Notes: generated by a model from the letters alone, not told the origin. Numbered from the stretch's first letter, positions 18,398 to 28,072 are shown. The stretch: 44,894 bases of DNA from Octadecabacter sp. (GCA_017886375.1 JAGGNB010000083.1:1-44894); one strand, 5' to 3'. Numbers and translations are program-made.

Positions 18398-20734
18398 GTG
18401 ACAAATCATATTAACCATTCACATCATGGAATTGACCCGCGGCCATCCCTGTCGGCGCTGCGAAAAGAAAAACCGTCTGTGCCCGTTTTTCTGATTGTGA
18501 TTCCGGGTGTCGTTGCGATTGTCGCTGCGTTTTTCGTACCACATCCATTTGTACGACTTGGCCTACTGGCCTTTGGATCAGCCGTAATTTTGTTTGCAAT
18601 GCTCGTTGTCACATACAAATTTATGCAGACCCGAAAGACGTCTTATGCGACGCAAGCCTTGATTTCCTTGGTCAATAACGATGCATCTCCCTGCTTCCTC
18701 GCTGATTTGGAGGGTCGGGTTTCATTTCGCAATGAAGCGGCAACAGATCGGTTCCGCGAACGGGCGGTCGAAACGCTTGGTCGTGCGTTTTCAGAACTGT
18801 TTGCCAACCCCGGCGCGGTGCTTTTCAGGTTGCAAAGTAAGGCGCAAGCGTTGGGCAGCGCGCGCGAAGATATTGTGACACGCAAAGGCCACGTGCGCCT
18901 GTCAGTGAACGCCATTGATGACGCCATGTTTTTGTGGCGCCTTGAGGATTTGTCCGACCGTGGCGGCGGTGCGCGCGCAGCCGATGCGCTCAGCTTGCCG
19001 ATGCTGACGGCGGGGCCCACCGGCACGGTCCTTTACATGAATGAGGCATTTCGTCGATTGCTCGGCGGGCGTGCCAAAAACCTTGGTGGCGTGTTTTCCG
19101 ATCTGCCAATCGTGTCGGGCCAAATCCACAAAGTGCTGTGCGAGGCAGGTGAAGTCGACAGTCTGGTGGCCGAAGTCCCAAGCCATGGCGGCCGTCGGGA
19201 GATCTATCTTCTACCGGGCGATAGCCTGTCGGAAGAAACCGTAAGCGGGGCGGAGTGGGACGCCATCGAAGAACTTCCGGTGCCGTTGTTAAAAGTTGCG
19301 ATATCGGGCGAAATCCTGTCGGCAAACCACGAAGCGCGGGTTTTGTTGGACAATCGCATCCCAAAAGGCAGCCGGATTAGTGACCTAATGAAGGGCTTGG
19401 GTCGACCGTTGGTCGATTGGCTGGCCGAAACAGTCGAGGGCAAAGGCACATCAAAACCACAGTTTCTTGAGGTTATTCATGACAGTAAGGAAATTCACCT
19501 TCAGGTTTCCCTGAACCCTGCTGGTGATGCGGAAACACCGCATGTGATTGCGGTTCTCAACGACGTTACAGAATTCAAGAACCTTGAATTGCAGTTTGTC
19601 CAAAGCCAAAAAATGCAGGCAATTGGACAGCTTGCGGGCGGCGTCGCCCATGACTTCAACAACCTGTTGACTGCAATTTCAGGGCATTGCGATCTGCTTT
19701 TGTTGCGCCATGACCAAAGCGATGGCGACTACGCGGATTTGGTGCAAATCCACCAAAACGCCAATCGTGCCGCCGCGCTGGTCAGGCAATTGTTGGCCTA
19801 TTCGCGCAAACAAAACTTGCAACCGGAGGTGATTGATCTGCGCAATACGCTGTCTGACAGCACGCATTTGTTGAATAGGTTGGTTGGAGAACGGGTCACG
19901 CTGACGCTAGATCACGATCCGAGGGTGAGCCCGATCAGAGCAGATAGGAGACAGCTGGAACAAGTCTTGATGAACCTTGTCGTAAATGCGCGCGATGCGA
20001 TGCCAGCGGGTGGTAATATCCGGATCGAAACTGGAAATACAGTGCTTTTAGAGGGATTGAGCCGCGACCGTGTTACGGTTCCGCCTGGTCGCTATGTAGA
20101 ACTGCGGGTGCACGACACTGGCACAGGCATTCCCGAAGACAAACGGGAAAAAATATTTGAACCGTTTTGGACCACGAAGAAAACCGGTGAAGGAACGGGC
20201 TTGGGCCTGTCGACGGCGTACGGCATCATCAAGCAGACTGGTGGATATATTTTTGTAGATTCAACGATTGGAGTCGGCACAACGTTCCGTATCTTGATTC
20301 CGAGCCATGATGCGCCGGTTGAATTTGTCCCCACGCCGGAAGTGATTGAACAGGCTGTTCCGACATCTGGCGATGGTGTTGTGCTGTTGGTTGAAGACGA
20401 AGCACCTGTTCGCGCGTTTGCGTCCCGCGCACTCCGATTACGCGGCTTCACGGTATTGGAGGCTGATTGCGCCGAGGCAGCACTTACTATGTTGGCCGAC
20501 CCCGATCTTGTCGTCGATCTGTTCTTAACCGACGTCATTATGCCCGGTAAAGACGGCCCCACTTGGGTGCGCGAAGCACTTGCCGCGCGGCCAGACACAA
20601 AAGTTGTTTTCGTGTCGGGCTACGCAGAGGAAGCCTTTGGAGAAGAGCAAAAGAGCATCCCGAATTCGGTGTTCCTGCCCAAACCTTTTTCACTAAATGA
20701 GTTGACCAAAACAGTGCATAACCAACTGCACTAG
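18398..20734 (+). CDS. cckA: Hybrid sensor histidine kinase CckA
   Basis: Membrane hybrid histidine kinase that feeds phosphate through ChpT to CtrA in Alphaproteobacteria. The 778-aa protein has two transmembrane segments (about residues 29-48 and 52-72), PAS-like sensory regions (about 85-400), and a HisKA domain with His418 in [12 protein letters not shown]. The HATPase domain has [25 protein letters not shown] and [13 protein letters not shown] receiver domain has Asp712 in FLTDVIMPG and the KPF loop. This is the CckA architecture. The start is GTG after AAGAGA. Its stop shares bases with the convergent glk stop. Confidence 0.93.
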   Translation: MTNHINHSHHGIDPRPSLSALRKEKPSVPVFLIVIPGVVAIVAAFFVPHPFVRLGLLAFGSAVILFAMLVVTYKFMQTRKTSYATQALISLVNNDASPCFLADLEGRVSFRNEAATDRFRERAVETLGRAFSELFANPGAVLFRLQSKAQALGSAREDIVTRKGHVRLSVNAIDDAMFLWRLEDLSDRGGGARAADALSLPMLTAGPTGTVLYMNEAFRRLLGGRAKNLGGVFSDLPIVSGQIHKVLCEAGEVDSLVAEVPSHGGRREIYLLPGDSLSEETVSGAEWDAIEELPVPLLKVAISGEILSANHEARVLLDNRIPKGSRISDLMKGLGRPLVDWLAETVEGKGTSKPQFLEVIHDSKEIHLQVSLNPAGDAETPHVIAVLNDVTEFKNLELQFVQSQKMQAIGQLAGGVAHDFNNLLTAISGHCDLLLLRHDQSDGDYADLVQIHQNANRAAALVRQLLAYSRKQNLQPEVIDLRNTLSDSTHLLNRLVGERVTLTLDHDPRVSPIRADRRQLEQVLMNLVVNARDAMPAGGNIRIETGNTVLLEGLSRDRVTVPPGRYVELRVHDTGTGIPEDKREKIFEPFWTTKKTGEGTGLGLSTAYGIIKQTGGYIFVDSTIGVGTTFRILIPSHDAPVEFVPTPEVIEQAVPTSGDGVVLLVEDEAPVRAFASRALRLRGFTVLEADCAEAALTMLADPDLVVDLFLTDVIMPGKDGPTWVREALAARPDTKVVFVSGYAEEAFGEEQKSIPNSVFLPKPFSLNELTKTVHNQLH

Positions 20735-21711
20735 GTCGAGCGCAGGCTTTCTATGTGCGCGGCAGAGCCAAGCAACGCGGCGTAGTCATCCTCTACCACG
20801 GACACGGCAAAATTGGACATGAAACCCGCAAAGCGGCCCTTGTCGCGAAAGGCGTCTGCGAACCCGAACTGTGTCAGGTAGGGCGCAAGAGCGCGCGCCA
20901 CGCCACCAACGAGATAGACACCGCCAAAGGGCAGTTGGATCAATGATAAGTTGCCACAAACTGTGCCGAGAATGCGCGCGAACATAGCGGCGGCATCTGT
21001 TGCGCGTGCATCATCGCCTTTCGCACAGGCGGCCATAATCTCTTGCGCCGTTGCTTGCCCCATGGTGCCATTTTCTTGACCAAGAAAAGAATATACACGT
21101 TCCAACCCGCGCCCTGAAAGGACGTCTTCGACGGCCGGAAATCCGTGGGCTGTTGATACAAATTGACACAATCGCAGTTCTTGTTCGGTACGGATTGGTA
21201 GGTTGGCGTGGCCGGACTCTGAGGGTGGTACGAAGCGGCCCGCAGCAGTTTCAAACACAGGCGCCGCATTAAAACCGGTTCCGACACCCACCACCAGACG
21301 CACAGCATTCGAACTTGGTGCAACGTCAGGCCCTTTTATGATCGGACGCAAGGAGGCCGCATCCAGATCACCAATCGCGTGACCTTGCGCCTGCAAATCA
21401 TTTAAGATCGCGACGGTTTCCGCCTTTGTGGCGCGCATCAATGTTTCGCGGTCAATCGTCCAGTCCAGATTTGTCATCGTCGCCTTGCCGTCGCGCACGG
21501 GACCTGCCACCGCGACGCAGGCGGCGGCTGGATCGACGCCGCCTTCATCTGCCAAATAGGTGCGAAGTACAGCTTCCAAGCCGGAATATTTTGCGTTGGA
21601 ATACCGCCGGATCGTGTCGGGTAGAATATCTCGGCCATTGGCCAAGGCGCAGCGGGTGTTGGTGCCACCGATATCAGCCACAAGCGACAGAGTGTTAGCG
21701 GGATGGGTCAT
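20731..21711 (-). CDS. glk: Glucokinase
   Basis: Phosphorylates glucose to glucose-6-phosphate with ATP. The 326-aa protein belongs to the bacterial Glk (not ROK) group. VADIGGTNTRCAL is the N-terminal phosphate-binding loop, AGPVRDG and TNLDWTI follow, GVGTGFNAAPV marks the sugar site, and SESGHANLP precedes the metal-binding-like block. It starts 2 nt after the GH1 gene stop and is the third gene of aglR-bglA-glk. It therefore traps glucose released by the neighbouring glucosidases and supplies Zwf/Pgi. It overlaps cckA by 4 nt tail to tail. Confidence 0.95.
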   Translation of the reverse strand: MTHPANTLSLVADIGGTNTRCALANGRDILPDTIRRYSNAKYSGLEAVLRTYLADEGGVDPAAACVAVAGPVRDGKATMTNLDWTIDRETLMRATKAETVAILNDLQAQGHAIGDLDAASLRPIIKGPDVAPSSNAVRLVVGVGTGFNAAPVFETAAGRFVPPSESGHANLPIRTEQELRLCQFVSTAHGFPAVEDVLSGRGLERVYSFLGQENGTMGQATAQEIMAACAKGDDARATDAAAMFARILGTVCGNLSLIQLPFGGVYLVGGVARALAPYLTQFGFADAFRDKGRFAGFMSNFAVSVVEDDYAALLGSAAHIESLRST

Positions 21712-21713
21712 GA

Positions 21714-23033
21714 TCAGCGCTCCAAAGCGAATTTAAGAGCGTGATAAGAGGCTTTCGGGGTGCGTTTCAAGGTGTCAAAGTCCATATGAATAAGCCCGAA
21801 GCGTTTTTCATACCCCAATGCCCATTCATAATTATCCAAAAGCGACCATAAAAAATAGCCATTAACGGGCACACCATCGTCAATGGCGCGCAGAACAGCA
21901 GCAATATGCGCGTTCACATATGCGATACGTTCAGGATCATCGACGACGCCGTTTCTGATCACATCGGCGTTGGACATGCCGTTTTCAGTTACAAACAGCG
22001 GCAGGTCACCAGTGTATTCGCGCGCGGTCCGCGTGAGGAAATTGTACAAACCGTCGGGATAGATTTCCCAGTCCATTTGGGTCTTTGGCAGGGGGCCTTC
22101 GACGGTTTTAAGCGACGGCCATGGTCCATCCGTCGCTGCGATGTTTGATCGGGTGTAATAGTTCAGACCGACCCAATCCAACGGTGCTTGGATCGTCGCA
22201 AAATCATCTTGCCAACGGTCCGGCATGTGTGGGCCAAGACCCTCCATGACGTTTGAGGGGTAAGTCCCTTTGAACACGCCGTCCATGAAGAAGCGGTTGT
22301 AATATCCGTCATAAAGGTCGGCTGCGGTGCGCGATTGCGCGCTGTCATCCGCGGGGTTGGCCCATTCAAAATTGAACACGCCGCCCAAGTTGGACATGCC
22401 AAGATCGCGCATGGTATTGATCGCGGTCCCGTGTGCCACAAGGATGTGGTGCATGGCGCGGGCTGTGGCGCGGATGTCGCGCAGGCCCGGTGCGTGGGCG
22501 CCAAGGAAATGCGACAACCAACCGACACACCATGGTTCATTGATCGGGGCAACGGCCGTCATGCGATCACCGATGCGCCCCATGATACAGGCAGTGTAAT
22601 CGCCAAACCATTTTGGCATATCTGCGCTGCGCCACCCGCCTTTATCGGCGAGGGCACTGGGTAGTTCCCAATGATATAGCGTCGCGTAGGGAGCCAATCC
22701 ACGTTCCAGCATGGCGTCGGTCAGTCGGTCGTAGAAATCCAGACCTTCGGCGTTCGGGGTTACGCCGTCGGGCATCACCCGCGCCCAAGATGTCGAAAAA
22801 CGGTAGGCGTCAAACCCTGCCGCCGCCATAAGGTCGAGGTCTTCTTCGTATCGATTGTAATGATCGCAGGCCAATTGCCCGTTCTCGTTGCGCACAACGT
22901 TTCCGGGCGTGGCCGCAAAGGTGTCCCAATGGGTTGACCCCGCACCACCCACAGCGTGGCCTTCGATCTGGTAGGCGGACGTGGCAGCCCCAAAGATAAA
23001 ACCTTCGGGAAACTCTGAGCGTTTAAAATCCAT
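21714..23033 (-). CDS. bglA: Beta-glucosidase, glycoside hydrolase family 1
   Basis: Retaining beta-glucosidase of GH1, predicted to release glucose from short beta-glucosides in the cytoplasm (no signal peptide). The 439-aa protein starts with the FPEGFIFGAATSAYQIEG signature. It has the acid/base Glu166 in INEPW and nucleophile Glu350 in VTENGM, as well as the GLNYYTR and SLLDNYEWALGY blocks. ATG 23033 gives a standard N-terminus; a TTG six codons upstream is less likely. It lies 14 nt after aglR and 2 nt before glk. GH1 members vary in sugar specificity (glucosidase, galactosidase, fucosidase), so the substrate is provisional. Confidence 0.93.
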   Translation of the reverse strand: MDFKRSEFPEGFIFGAATSAYQIEGHAVGGAGSTHWDTFAATPGNVVRNENGQLACDHYNRYEEDLDLMAAAGFDAYRFSTSWARVMPDGVTPNAEGLDFYDRLTDAMLERGLAPYATLYHWELPSALADKGGWRSADMPKWFGDYTACIMGRIGDRMTAVAPINEPWCVGWLSHFLGAHAPGLRDIRATARAMHHILVAHGTAINTMRDLGMSNLGGVFNFEWANPADDSAQSRTAADLYDGYYNRFFMDGVFKGTYPSNVMEGLGPHMPDRWQDDFATIQAPLDWVGLNYYTRSNIAATDGPWPSLKTVEGPLPKTQMDWEIYPDGLYNFLTRTAREYTGDLPLFVTENGMSNADVIRNGVVDDPERIAYVNAHIAAVLRAIDDGVPVNGYFLWSLLDNYEWALGYEKRFGLIHMDFDTLKRTPKASYHALKFALER

Positions 23034-23047
23034 GGTGGTCTTTCTGA

Positions 23048-24088
23048 TCAAGCGAGATTGGCCGTTGTGGGGGCGGGACCGGTTGAGCGGCCCACGGTCA
23101 ATTCAACCTCAAGTAAGCGATGCTGAGGCGGGGCGTCGGGGTCGTTAATTTGGGCAAGCAGCATTTCTGACAACGCGCGCCCGGCGACGCGGACAGAAGA
23201 CCGCGTGGCCGTGAAAATTGGGACGTCCGCGCCGTTCGCCAGATACGAAAGACCGTCGTCGTAGGTAATAATCGAAATGTCGCGGCCCATCTGTAGTCCG
23301 CGTTCCTCAAGGGCGCGGCGCACGCCCAAAGCGGAGATGATCGAGGAGACTAGGAACGCTGTCGGTGGCCGCGATTGGTCCAATATTTCCACCGTCGATG
23401 CATATCCGAATTCTTCCGTCATATCGTTACTGCGCAACAGGGCAGGGTCGAGTTCGACACCGCGCGCATTTAACGCGTCTTCATATCCACCGCGGCGGCG
23501 GTGGGCGAAATCCATCGTTTCCAACCCGTTGATGAGCGCGATGCGCATATGGCCAAGATCGAGCAGGAATTCAGTGGCGCGACGAAATGCGCTGCGGTTG
23601 TTGACGTCAAGCCAACTGTAGTTGGAGTCTATGCCAGACGCTCGACCATGGACCACAAACGGCAAACCAATTTCATCCAACAGTGCGATGCGGCTGTCGT
23701 TCATCTTTGGGCCATGCAGGATAACGCCATCAACAGTGCCGCGGCTTTTGAAGGCGCGGTAGACTTTTTCTTCATTGGCATCATCGACGATCGACAGCAC
23801 CATTTCGTAATTGTTACGCGCGTAAACTTCGCCTGCACCGGCAATGAAATCACCAAAGATCGGATTGACCATTTCATGCTGATTGGCGATGGGAATCACA
23901 TGGCCAATCGCGTTGGCGCGTCCCGTCGCGAGCCCTTTGGCGCGGGCATTCGGGCTGTAATTATGTTCAGCAGCGACGGCGAGAATCTTTTTGCGGGTGG
24001 CTTCATTGACTTCAGGGTAGCCGTTCAATGCGCGGCTGACTGTCGTCTGGGATAGTCCCAGTATCTCTGAAAGGCCCTTAAGGTTCAT
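23048..24088 (-). CDS. aglR: LacI-family transcriptional regulator, AglR-like
   Basis: A 346-aa LacI/GalR repressor. The N-terminal helix-turn-helix is LKGLSEILGLSQTTVSRALN (residues 3-22), followed by the hinge YSPNARAKGLATGR and a periplasmic-binding-protein-like sensor domain (about 60-340). ATG 24088 places the helix-turn-helix at the N-terminus; a start at 24157 would add 23 unlikely residues. It is divergent from aglE and leads aglR-bglA-glk, the position of the alpha-glucoside regulator in rhizobia. Palindromes at 24254-24267 and 24098-24111 are candidate targets, the second in its own leader. Confidence 0.9.
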   Translation of the reverse strand: MNLKGLSEILGLSQTTVSRALNGYPEVNEATRKKILAVAAEHNYSPNARAKGLATGRANAIGHVIPIANQHEMVNPIFGDFIAGAGEVYARNNYEMVLSIVDDANEEKVYRAFKSRGTVDGVILHGPKMNDSRIALLDEIGLPFVVHGRASGIDSNYSWLDVNNRSAFRRATEFLLDLGHMRIALINGLETMDFAHRRRGGYEDALNARGVELDPALLRSNDMTEEFGYASTVEILDQSRPPTAFLVSSIISALGVRRALEERGLQMGRDISIITYDDGLSYLANGADVPIFTATRSSVRVAGRALSEMLLAQINDPDAPPQHRLLEVELTVGRSTGPAPTTANLA

Positions 24089-24097
24089 ACTTGGTAT

Positions 24098-24111
24098 CCA
24101 AACCGCTTTGA
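24098..24111. promoter_or_regulatory. Imperfect operator in the aglR leader
   Basis: CCAAACCGCTTTGA matches the stronger site at 24254 (CCAAAGCGCTTTGG) at 12 of 14 positions, including CAAA and CTTTG arms. It lies 9 bp upstream of the aglR ATG, in the 5' leader or promoter, which suggests autoregulation. It was found by resemblance only. Confidence 0.5.
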
Positions 24112-24216
24112 AAGAGTGATGCCTGACAGGTTTGACCCGTTGGGCGGTTGAAATCAACTAGGTTTCTTTAAGTTCTATTATGCAACCGCAGCATTTTAAC
24201 GTAAAGCGGAGTCCAG

Positions 24217-24222
24217 TTGACA
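24217..24222 (+). promoter_or_regulatory. Candidate -35 element of the aglE promoter
   Basis: TTGACA is a perfect sigma-70 -35 hexamer. Seventeen bases on, the -10 position reads CACTCT, a poor match, so the promoter may be weak or activator-dependent. Transcription would start near 24252, directly at the palindrome 24254-24267, which fits repression by the neighbouring LacI-family protein. Confidence 0.35.
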
Positions 24223-24253
24223 CCGTCCCAAAATCCTAGCACTCTCAAATTAT

Positions 24254-24267
24254 CCAAAGCGCTTTGG
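24254..24267. promoter_or_regulatory. LacI-type operator upstream of aglE
   Basis: CCAAAGCGCTTTGG is a perfect 14-bp palindrome with central CG, the classic LacI/GalR operator form. It lies in the aglR-aglE intergenic region, 66 bp upstream of the aglE ATG and close to the expected transcription start. The divergent LacI-family gene is the obvious candidate regulator. Confidence 0.75.
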
Positions 24268-24333
24268 TAACTTTGCGCGTGGAAATTTTTAGAATAAGGC
24301 GGCGTGCATAATGCGCTGTCAGGGAGGACTACC

Positions 24334-25692
24334 ATGAGAAATTCACTTTATCTAAGTGTCGCTGCTGTCGCGATGAGCGCGTCGCTGGCACATGCTGACG
24401 GACATCAGCCATTCGTTGTTGGCGAGGGCGATTTTAGCTGGGATTCGTACGAGGCATACGCAGCAGGCGCCCCTGATCTAAGCGGTCAAACTGTAACAAT
24501 TTTCGGCCCGTGGCTGAGCCCGGAAGCCGAAGTGTTCACCAGTATGCTGACCTATTTCGAAGACGCAACAGGTGCGGACGCGACCTATACCGGTTCTGAC
24601 AGCTTTGAGCAGCAGATCGTGATCGACGCCGAAGCAGGTTCCCCACCAAACGTCGCTGTGTTCCCACAGCCCGGTCTGGCTGCAAACCTTGCATCACAGG
24701 GCCTGCTAGAACCACTCGGTGCCGAGTCCGCAGCATGGGTTGGCGACAACTATGCGGCTGGGTCTTCATGGGTTGATTTGGGCACATATGCCGACGCGAC
24801 TGGCAACGACGAGTTTTACGGCTTCTTCTTCAACGTGAACGTCAAATCGCTGGTTTGGTACGTGCCGGAGAACTTCGAAGATGCAGGCTACGACGTGCCT
24901 GAATCCATGGAAGAACTGATCGCGCTGTCCGAACAGATCATCGCAGACGGTGAAACACCTTGGTGTATCGGTCTGGGTTCCGGTGCTGCAACGGGCTGGG
25001 TTGCGACGGACTGGGTCGAAGACATCATGTTGCGCACGCAGACACCCGAAACTTACGACATGTGGGTGTCCAACGAGATTCCGTTCAACGACCCAAAAGT
25101 TGTTGAAGCCATCGAAACGTTCGGCATGTTTGCCAAGAACGACGACATGGTTGCTGGTGGGTCCGGTGCTGTGGGTACGACCGACTTCCGCGACAGCCCT
25201 GGTGGCATGTTCAGCTCTCCTGCGCAGTGCTACATGCACCGTCAGGCGTCTTTCGCGCCGGCATTCTTCCCAGAAGGCACAGAGCTTGGCACAGACGCTG
25301 ACTTCTTCTACTTCCCGTCTTTTGCTGGCAAAGACCTCGGCAATCCAGTTCTGGGTGGTGGCACGTTGCTGGCCGTTACGGATGCTAACGACGCCACAAT
25401 GGAGTTCATGAAGTTCCTGCAAACGCCGATCGCACATGAGATCATGATGGCGCAGACAGGTTTCTTGACACCCCACACTGGCGTCAACTTGGCAACGTAT
25501 ATGGACGACACGCTGCGCGGTCAGGGCGAAATCCTGCAAAACGCAACGACGTTCCGCTTTGATGCATCCGACCTGATGCCTGGCGCGATCGGTGCAGGCA
25601 CGTTCTGGACTGGCATGGTTGACTTCGTCGGTGGCGCATCCGCGCAAGACGTGGCCGATGCGATCCAGACAAGCTGGGACGCGATCAAGTAA
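24334..25692 (+). CDS. aglE: Alpha-glucoside ABC transporter substrate-binding protein
   Basis: A 452-aa periplasmic solute-binding protein of the carbohydrate uptake type 1 (CUT1) class. The signal peptide is about residues 1-25 (MRNSLYLSVAAVAMSASLAHA, then DGHQ). The mature body has VTIFGPWLSPEAEVF near the N-terminus and GMFSSPAQCYMHRQASF, as in AglE-like proteins. ATG 24334 follows GGGAGG at 7 nt, so the in-frame ATG-like start 30 nt upstream is discarded. It is first in aglE-aglF-aglG-aglA-aglK, the order known for the Sinorhizobium alpha-glucoside system (sucrose, maltose, trehalose). The ligand here is inferred from that synteny. Confidence 0.9.
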   Translation: MRNSLYLSVAAVAMSASLAHADGHQPFVVGEGDFSWDSYEAYAAGAPDLSGQTVTIFGPWLSPEAEVFTSMLTYFEDATGADATYTGSDSFEQQIVIDAEAGSPPNVAVFPQPGLAANLASQGLLEPLGAESAAWVGDNYAAGSSWVDLGTYADATGNDEFYGFFFNVNVKSLVWYVPENFEDAGYDVPESMEELIALSEQIIADGETPWCIGLGSGAATGWVATDWVEDIMLRTQTPETYDMWVSNEIPFNDPKVVEAIETFGMFAKNDDMVAGGSGAVGTTDFRDSPGGMFSSPAQCYMHRQASFAPAFFPEGTELGTDADFFYFPSFAGKDLGNPVLGGGTLLAVTDANDATMEFMKFLQTPIAHEIMMAQTGFLTPHTGVNLATYMDDTLRGQGEILQNATTFRFDASDLMPGAIGAGTFWTGMVDFVGGASAQDVADAIQTSWDAIK

Positions 25693-25705
25693 GTGATCTG
25701 ACACC

Positions 25706-25739
25706 TGCTGCGGCCCTTCGAGGAGGAAAGGCCGCAGCA
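25706..25739 (+). terminator. Intercistronic hairpin after aglE
   Basis: TGCTGCGGCC (25706-25715) and GGCCGCAGCA (25730-25739) form a perfect 10-bp GC-rich stem with a 14-nt loop, between the aglE stop and the aglF start. There is no T-run right after it. It more probably stabilises the aglE part of the transcript or partly terminates it, as is known for maltose-type operons, than ends transcription. Confidence 0.65.
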
Positions 25740-25785
25740 TCCAATTTGTTAGTCGGACTGTAGTAATTTTTGGGGGGACAGGGCC

Positions 25786-26793
25786 ATGCATCCAGCAGTG
25801 CTCGGACTAATCACAATCGTTATCGGCGTGGGGGGCTGCATCGGATATTTCTACGGTGCAAACGTATTCCTCGACAAGGTTCTGTTTCCGGCCAGTGGCC
25901 CGAAGGCAGGGCGCAACATCAACCGCGCCAATATGATCCGTCCATGGATTTTCCTTGGGCCTGCGATTTTGGCGCTGGGGCTGTACCTTGCATATCCTGT
26001 GGTCGCGACGTTCATTTTGAGTTTTCAAGAAAGACTCCCCGGCAATGCGCGCGCCTTTGTAGGGTTCGAAAATTACAGCAAAATGTTTGCCGAACCCAAG
26101 TTCGCGGAAGCCATGTTCAACAACGTGTTGTGGCTGACTGTGGTCCCCGCCGCCGCGACGAGTTTTGGCCTTTTGGCAGCCCAACTGACGGACCGCCTCA
26201 GTTGGGGTAACATTTCCAAGTCTATCATATTCATGCCAATGGCGATCTCGTTCGTTGGTGCGGCGGTGATTTTCAAACTGGTCTATGAGGCCCGTCCAGA
26301 AGACGTGGCGCAGATCGGTATTCTCAATCATCTGTACTTGTTGGCTGGCGGTGCTGAACCGCAGCAATGGCTGACAATCCCGTTGTGGAATTCATTTTTC
26401 CTCATGGCGGTGTTGATCTGGATCCAGACGGGTTTCGCCATGGTCATTTTGTCGGCGGCGCTGCGTGGTATTCCAGAAGAAACCATCGAAGCGGCGATTA
26501 TCGACGGCGCAAATCCGTTCCAAATTTTCTTTAAGATCAAGGTGCCACAGATCATGGGGACGATTGTGGTGGTCTGGACGACCATTACGATTGCAACGCT
26601 TAAGGTCTTTGACATCGTGTTCGCGATGACGAACGGCCAATGGGAAACCCAAGTGTTGGCCAACTACATGTATGACAAATTATTCGTGGCACAGGACTGG
26701 GGCATGGGGTCTGCCTCGGCGATGATTATCATGTTGCTGGTGACACCGATCCTCGTGTGGAACGTCTACAATGCTCGTAAGGAGATGCGCTGA
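25786..26793 (+). CDS. aglF: Alpha-glucoside ABC transporter permease AglF
   Basis: Inner-membrane permease subunit of a CUT1-type sugar importer (MalF-like). The 335-aa protein has a first hydrophobic helix (about residues 4-30), a short hydrophilic link, and a conserved six-helix core. The EAA loop reads EAAIIDGANPFQIFFKIKVP near residues 236-255, the contact with the ATPase. Hydrophobic segments include FLGPAILALGLYLAYPVVAT. GGGGGACA precedes ATG 25786. Its stop shares one base with aglG (TGATG). With AglG it would form the translocation pore. Confidence 0.93.
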   Translation: MHPAVLGLITIVIGVGGCIGYFYGANVFLDKVLFPASGPKAGRNINRANMIRPWIFLGPAILALGLYLAYPVVATFILSFQERLPGNARAFVGFENYSKMFAEPKFAEAMFNNVLWLTVVPAAATSFGLLAAQLTDRLSWGNISKSIIFMPMAISFVGAAVIFKLVYEARPEDVAQIGILNHLYLLAGGAEPQQWLTIPLWNSFFLMAVLIWIQTGFAMVILSAALRGIPEETIEAAIIDGANPFQIFFKIKVPQIMGTIVVVWTTITIATLKVFDIVFAMTNGQWETQVLANYMYDKLFVAQDWGMGSASAMIIMLLVTPILVWNVYNARKEMR

Positions 26794-28052
26794 TGGATGC
26801 TATGGCAGGTAGAAAGCCCGCAGTCGTTTGGGCACTGAATATTTCCGTCGTGTTTTTGACGTTGTTGTGGCTGTTCCCGACGCTGGGTCTGTTCGTCAGC
26901 TCGTTTCGGACAAGCGAACAAATCACCGCATCGGGGTGGTGGTCATCTATGTTCCCCGCCGAACAAACCCTGCAGCTTCGCGCGCTTGATCCAGACGACA
27001 ACCGGATCGAAACATCCGCAGGGATTTTCGTGGTCGAAGGGTCGGCGTTTGAACAAGGGTTGGAGGCAGTTGAGATTGACAGTTGGGGCACATCATCGCG
27101 TGCGCTGGATGCATATTCCGCAGGTGACGTGGCTGATTTGGGGGATGGCGAAACATTCACCCTGAACGCTGATGGCACATATATCTGGCAGGGCGACGAC
27201 GACCAAATCAGCGGACGCGCCCAGCGGTTTTTCTTCACCGCGACAATCCCACCCGATTTCACCTTATCGAATTACGATCAGGTTTTGCTGGACGAACAAA
27301 ACTCAGAAGGCATGGCCAAGGCGTTCTTTAACACGCTGACGGTGGTCATCCCCGCGACAATCATCCCGATCCTGATTGCGGCATTTGCGGCCTATGCGTT
27401 GGCGTGGATGGAATTCCCTGGCCGTGCATTGCTGGTCGCGACGGTTGTTGGCCTGTTGGTCGTGCCGTTGCAACTGGCACTCATTCCGTTGCTGACTTTC
27501 CACGTCGGCGCAATGGAACTTTTGACCTCTGTGATGGGAACCGTTGACGAGGACAGTAAGCTGACCAGCGTGAATTGGTTCGGCAATTGGTTTGGCATGT
27601 CGGAAGGCGAAAAGATCGCCGGAAAGGGCTACTTTGGCGCATGGTTGGCGCACACAGGGTTTGGCCTGCCGCTCGCGATTTATTTGCTGCGCAATTACAT
27701 GGTCGGTCTGCCGCGTGATATCATTGAAAACGCCCGTGTTGACGGCGCGACCGAATTTCAGATTTTCACCAAGATCATTCTACCGCTCAGCTTTCCGGCA
27801 CTGGCGTCGTTCGCGATTTTCCAGTTCTTGTGGACGTGGAATGATCTGCTGGTGGCTTTGGTGTTCTTGATCGACAGTTCCGGCAACACAACCGTGATGA
27901 CCAAGCAAATTGTTGAATTGCTCGGCACGCGGGGCGGCGATTGGGAAATCCTCGCGACCTCGGCGTTCGTGTCGATTGCGGTGCCATTGCTGGTGTTCTT
28001 CATGATGCAAAAATATCTGGTGCGCGGTCTGTTGGCCGGCTCCGTCAAGTAA
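26793..28052 (+). CDS. aglG: Alpha-glucoside ABC transporter permease AglG with inserted soluble segment
   Basis: Second inner-membrane permease (MalG-like) of the importer. The 419-aa protein has transmembrane helix 1 at about residues 11-37. A hydrophilic, beta-rich insert of about 110 residues follows (45-160, acidic, with repeated D/E). Then the usual core has the EAA loop ENARVDGATEFQIFTKIILP near 309-328. A smaller insert (about 243-280) sits before the loop. Most MalG-type permeases are near 280 aa; AglG relatives are longer. AAGGAG precedes the ATG, which overlaps the aglF stop. The insert probably faces the periplasm and could contact the binding protein. Confidence 0.9.
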   Translation: MDAMAGRKPAVVWALNISVVFLTLLWLFPTLGLFVSSFRTSEQITASGWWSSMFPAEQTLQLRALDPDDNRIETSAGIFVVEGSAFEQGLEAVEIDSWGTSSRALDAYSAGDVADLGDGETFTLNADGTYIWQGDDDQISGRAQRFFFTATIPPDFTLSNYDQVLLDEQNSEGMAKAFFNTLTVVIPATIIPILIAAFAAYALAWMEFPGRALLVATVVGLLVVPLQLALIPLLTFHVGAMELLTSVMGTVDEDSKLTSVNWFGNWFGMSEGEKIAGKGYFGAWLAHTGFGLPLAIYLLRNYMVGLPRDIIENARVDGATEFQIFTKIILPLSFPALASFAIFQFLWTWNDLLVALVFLIDSSGNTTVMTKQIVELLGTRGGDWEILATSAFVSIAVPLLVFFMMQKYLVRGLLAGSVK

Positions 28053-28072
28053 CCCCAAGGGAGAGCCCTTCT

